Source of the DNA: Nocardioides sp. L-11A
GTDB lineage: Bacteria > Actinomycetota > Actinomycetes > Propionibacteriales > Nocardioidaceae
DNA length: 64,000 nt
Assembly: GCA_029961745.1 (NCBI GenBank)
Contig: CP124680.1
Coordinates: forward strand, 3,720,001 to 3,784,000
Direction: 5' to 3'
Made by a program: the position numbers and the translations under genes. Of this stretch, positions 61,091 to 64,000 are shown piece by piece (positions within the stretch are counted from its first letter, which is position 1; each line of letters opens with the position of its first letter). Below the pieces are notes generated by a model. That model worked only from the letters and a program-made list of their open reading frames with translations, made no database searches and was not told the DNA's origin.

Positions 61091-63730
61091 TCACGTCCGG
61101 CGCAGCTGGCGCGGCTCGTCCAGCGACTCTCCCGCCGCCAGGCGCATCTTGACGTCGACGAGGTGGATCCCGTCCTCGGCGACCACCACCGGGTTGAGGT
61201 CCAGCTCCGCGATCTCGGGCACGTCGACAGCGAGCTGCCCGACTGCCGACGCGGCATCTGCGAACGCCTCGACATCCACCCGCGCCGCGCCCCGGAAGCC
61301 GTCGAGGAGAGGCCACGTGCGCAGGGTGTGGAGGACCCGCTGGAACTCGCCGGAGCCGAACGGCGGGAGCAGGAACGCGCGATCGTCGGCCAGGTCTGTG
61401 GCGACACCTCCCGGTGCCACCATCACGAGAGGCCCGAGGACGGGGTCGCGAACCATGCCGAGCGCCATCTCGACCCCGGACACCATCGGCTGCACCAACA
61501 CCGCACAAGGTCGGCCCACGCGACGTTCCAGGTCGCTGGCGGCGAGGGCCACGTCCGGCGCGGACGTCAGTCCCGTGGCCACCAGCCTCCGTTCGGTGCG
61601 GTGGACCACGTCGGCGCTCGCGACCTTGACCGCGACCGGGAAGCCGATCCGCTCGGCGGCCCGCGGTGCGTCCGCGACCGCCGCGACGAGACCCACGGAC
61701 TCGAGGCCGTAGCGGTGCAGCAGCGCCGCCGCATCGCCCGGGACGACCCAACCCTCGGGACCGGTCCGCGCGAGCAGGTAGATCGCCTCGTCCCGCGCCT
61801 GCCGCGCACGAACCGGGTCCGGGACGGGCGGCGGTGGGACGACGGCACGTCGCCACGCCGCGTAGGACGAAGCCCGGCCGAGGGCGGCGACGGCTGCGGC
61901 GCTCGACCGCAGCGTTGTGATCCCGGAGCGCGGTCCGTCCTCGCCCGCCCCGAGCCCGACCGCGACCACCGATCGCTCCGGGTACCGGCGTCGTACGTCG
62001 GCGAGTGCGTCGAGGGCTCCCGTCACGTCGTTCGTGTCGGTCGCGACCAGGACCACGAGCAGCGCATCGACCTCGTCCGAGGCCAAGACGACGTCGGCGA
62101 TCGCAGCCAGCCGGCCGGCATCCGCGCCGGCTCCGGCGTCGACGGGGTTCGTCGACCCGGCGGTCTGCGAGACCAACGCGCCGACCTCCGCTCGCAGGGA
62201 CGGAGAGAACGCAGCGACCTCGAGCCCGGCGTCCTGCGCCGCGTCGGCCGCCAGGACACCCAGTCCGCCGGCGTTGCTCAGCACCCCGAGCCGGTTGCCG
62301 CCCGGGAGCGGCTCGCGGGTCAGCACCGTCACGGTGTCGGCCAACTCCTCGGCGTCGCGGCACGCGATCACCCCGCTCTGCGCGAGGAGCGCCGCCACGC
62401 CGACCACAGGAGTCGCGGCTGCCGCGGTGTGTGAGGAGCCTGCCCGACGACCACCGGCGGACCGGCCGCCGACTACGGCGACCAGCGGCTTGCGTTGCGA
62501 GAAGCGTCGCGCGAAGCGCGCGAACTTGCGTGCGTTCCCGAAGGACTCGAGGTAGAGCGCCGCACAGGTGACCTCGGGGTCGTCGTACCAGGCCGCGAGA
62601 AGGTCGTTGCCCGACACGTCGACCTTGTTGCCGAGCGAGATGAAGGCGCGGACACCGACACCTTCGCGGGCGAGCAGGTCCATGAGGGCGATGCCGACGC
62701 CACCGGACTGGCTGGCGACCGCCAGGCTGCCCGGCTGTGGCGCCCGCAGGCCGAAGGTCGCGTTGAGCCGCACGTCGGTCGCGTTGTCGAGCACGCCGAG
62801 ACAGTTGGGGCCGACGAGCCGGACGCCGTGGCGGCGGGCGGTGCGTCCCAGTTCCCGCTGGAGGCGCGCCCCCTCGGTGCCCATCTCGCCGAACCCCGCC
62901 GAGATGACCACGGCGCCGCGTGCTCCACCGGCGATCGCGTCCTCGAGCGCATCGAGGACGTCCGCGACCGGCACTGCGATGACCGCGAGATCCACCGGCG
63001 CGCCCTCGCCCAGGCGGCGGCGGGCCGGCACCTCGCCGATCGCCTCGGCGCGAGGGTGGATCGCCACGACGTCACCGGTGAATCCGTCCCGGCGGACCGC
63101 GGCCAGGACGGCCGCGCCGATGCCGGTGCCGTCGCGCCGAACACCGTAGACGGCGACCGAGCGTGGCGCCAGCAAGGGGTGCAGCGAGCGGGCCTCCGAG
63201 AGGAACTCACGCAGGTCGACGGCCTCCTGAACCTCCGGAGTGACAGCAGTATCCATGCTGAGCTCGCACTCTCCCCGCCTGCTGGTGCGCGAGACCAGGA
63301 ACCCGGCACGGGCGAAGACATCGAGCATCCGGTGGTTGTCCGAGAGCACGAGGGCGGTGAATCGCCGGATCCCTTGATCCCGAGCGCGTGCCGCCAGGTG
63401 CTCGAGGAGGAGGGTGCCGAGGCCGTGCCCGGCGAGATCGTCGGCGACCAGGAAGGCTACCTCGCAGGTCTCGGTGTCGACGGGTTCGGCGGTCGCGAGA
63501 GCGACCACTCGCTCGCCCATGAGTGCGACGAGAGCCATCGTGTCCGGTGAGTCGAGAACCCTGTCGACGTAGATCCGGGCTGTCCGCGAGCCGCCGCTGA
63601 AGAACCGCAGCCGCAGTGCGTCGTCGGACGCACGCTCATGGAGCGCGTGCACACCCGGTCCGTCCCGGCTCTCCAGCGGCCGGATCTGTGCCAGGCCGCC
63701 GTCGCTGAGCAGGACCTCGGCCGAGGTCAT
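61091..63730 (-). CDS. GNAT acetyltransferase fused to ADP-forming acyl-CoA synthetase-like protein
   Basis: 879 residues. The N-terminal GNAT domain (about 1-165) has FLVADDLAGHGLGTLLLEHL, the acetyl-CoA loop. Then come a CoA-binding domain (about 185-320; YGVRRDGTGIGAAVLAAVRR), succinyl-CoA-ligase-like domains (about 320-640; VASQSGGVGIALMD, SLGNKVDVSGNDLLAAW, SSHTAAAA) and a C-terminal ATP-grasp domain (about 660-870; PVAVKVASADVVHRTE, ELDLNPVVV). Related fusions act as protein lysine acyltransferases (Pat), where the synthetase part may be regulatory; in E. coli the GNAT is C-terminal. The active-site His of true ADP-forming synthetases is a candidate in SSHTAAA. The start overlaps the upstream stop (ATGA). 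Confidence 0.88.
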   Translation of the reverse strand: MTSAEVLLSDGGLAQIRPLESRDGPGVHALHERASDDALRLRFFSGGSRTARIYVDRVLDSPDTMALVALMGERVVALATAEPVDTETCEVAFLVADDLAGHGLGTLLLEHLAARARDQGIRRFTALVLSDNHRMLDVFARAGFLVSRTSRRGECELSMDTAVTPEVQEAVDLREFLSEARSLHPLLAPRSVAVYGVRRDGTGIGAAVLAAVRRDGFTGDVVAIHPRAEAIGEVPARRRLGEGAPVDLAVIAVPVADVLDALEDAIAGGARGAVVISAGFGEMGTEGARLQRELGRTARRHGVRLVGPNCLGVLDNATDVRLNATFGLRAPQPGSLAVASQSGGVGIALMDLLAREGVGVRAFISLGNKVDVSGNDLLAAWYDDPEVTCAALYLESFGNARKFARFARRFSQRKPLVAVVGGRSAGGRRAGSSHTAAAATPVVGVAALLAQSGVIACRDAEELADTVTVLTREPLPGGNRLGVLSNAGGLGVLAADAAQDAGLEVAAFSPSLRAEVGALVSQTAGSTNPVDAGAGADAGRLAAIADVVLASDEVDALLVVLVATDTNDVTGALDALADVRRRYPERSVVAVGLGAGEDGPRSGITTLRSSAAAVAALGRASSYAAWRRAVVPPPPVPDPVRARQARDEAIYLLARTGPEGWVVPGDAAALLHRYGLESVGLVAAVADAPRAAERIGFPVAVKVASADVVHRTERRLVATGLTSAPDVALAASDLERRVGRPCAVLVQPMVSGVEMALGMVRDPVLGPLVMVAPGGVATDLADDRAFLLPPFGSGEFQRVLHTLRTWPLLDGFRGAARVDVEAFADAASAVGQLAVDVPEIAELDLNPVVVAEDGIHLVDVKMRLAAGESLDEPRQLRRT

Positions 63731-64000
63731 CGCCCGATCCTGTCCACGGGGAGTCCTGCGGTCAGGTCCCAGCCCGGTCCGGTACGACGCCCGGTGAGCT
63801 CCTCCCAGCGCAGCTGGATCCACAACTCGTCCTCGCGTCGCACCCAGCGCGGTGGGCCCGGGATCCGTCGTTCCGCGTCCGTGCGCTCGAGCTCGGGCAC
63901 GCGCTCGCCGCGACCGCGTGCGATCACCGACCAGCCGTGACTGCGCTCGTGGTCGACATGGTCCACCTCCAGAAGCAGCGGCTTCCCGTCGGCGTACCGA
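63727..64000 (-). CDS. pyridoxamine 5'-phosphate oxidase-like flavin-binding protein (5' end outside window)
   Basis: C-terminal part only. The frame is open to the window edge, reading RYADGKPLLLEVDHVDHERS then HGWSVIARGRGERV, as in the split-barrel PPOX-like proteins that bind FMN or F420 and are common in DosR regulons; base 63966 is only the first in-window GTG. It ends DLTAGLPVDRIGR and overlaps the start of the GNAT-synthetase gene by an ATGA, so the two form an operon whose promoter lies beyond the window. Confidence 0.75.
   Translation of the reverse strand, partial: RYADGKPLLLEVDHVDHERSHGWSVIARGRGERVPELERTDAERRIPGPPRWVRREDELWIQLRWEELTGRRTGPGWDLTAGLPVDRIGR

Overview
The window is very GC-rich. 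It has dense operons, frequent ATGA/GTGA stop-start overlaps, F420-type (LLM) oxidoreductase, Pnkp/Hen1, PucR and MocR regulators and a DevR-type dormancy regulon. This points to a high-GC actinobacterium. A nocardioid (Nocardioides/Pimelobacter-like) is my best guess, from the mix of sterol oxidase, aromatic catabolism and DevR regulon; it is an inference, not a demonstration.

Bases 1-8100: the 3' part of a class I cholesterol oxidase, then a LigD-type PE-Pol protein convergent with a complete two-gene RNA-repair cassette (hen1-pnkp), then an LLM-family flavin oxidoreductase.

Bases 8170-16340: a nitrogen-metabolism operon on the minus strand (glutamine amidotransferase-like, AmiS/UreI channel, amidase, glutamine-synthetase-like ligase, second amidotransferase-like). 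Its first four genes are translationally coupled by ATGA overlaps. Two MocR (GntR + aminotransferase) regulators lie beside it, and their 3' ends overlap tail to tail.

Bases 16340-31900: a BenE-type transporter whose start codon overlaps that of the divergent mocR; a four-gene operon that reads as 5-aminovalerate/glutarate catabolism (transaminase, semialdehyde dehydrogenase, class III CoA-transferase, glutaryl-CoA dehydrogenase); a PucR regulator; and an aromatic meta-cleavage cluster (CarAa-like Rieske oxygenase, LigB-type extradiol dioxygenase, two alpha/beta hydrolases, an M20-fold protein without recognisable zinc ligands, a 48-residue membrane protein) facing a ferredoxin reductase and ferredoxin.

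Bases 31900-36800: a TetR regulator with a clear palindromic operator, a WrbA-like quinone oxidoreductase / MFS / DUF1330 / MOSC operon, a decayed OmpR response regulator and a DUF2231 membrane protein.

Bases 36800-64000: an island resembling the mycobacterial DosR/DevR dormancy regulon. It carries a DevR orthologue, Hrp1-like CBS protein, Hsp20, universal stress proteins, a CtpF-like P-type ATPase, DUF1918, an Rv1733c-like protein, thioredoxin, an SQR-like oxidoreductase, GAPDH, a PEP synthase fused to an Rv2004c-like kinase, a CYTH-CHAD protein, an ABC transporter and a GNAT/acyl-CoA synthetase. Eleven near-palindromes of the form GGGAC-nnnn-GTCCC sit 35-230 bases upstream of its start codons, including devR itself. 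The island also holds several broken genes (zinc alcohol dehydrogenase, fructose-bisphosphatase, VOC protein, a frameshifted beta-CASP hydrolase), so it appears to be under active decay and rearrangement. No tRNA, rRNA, CRISPR array or insertion sequence was recognised.
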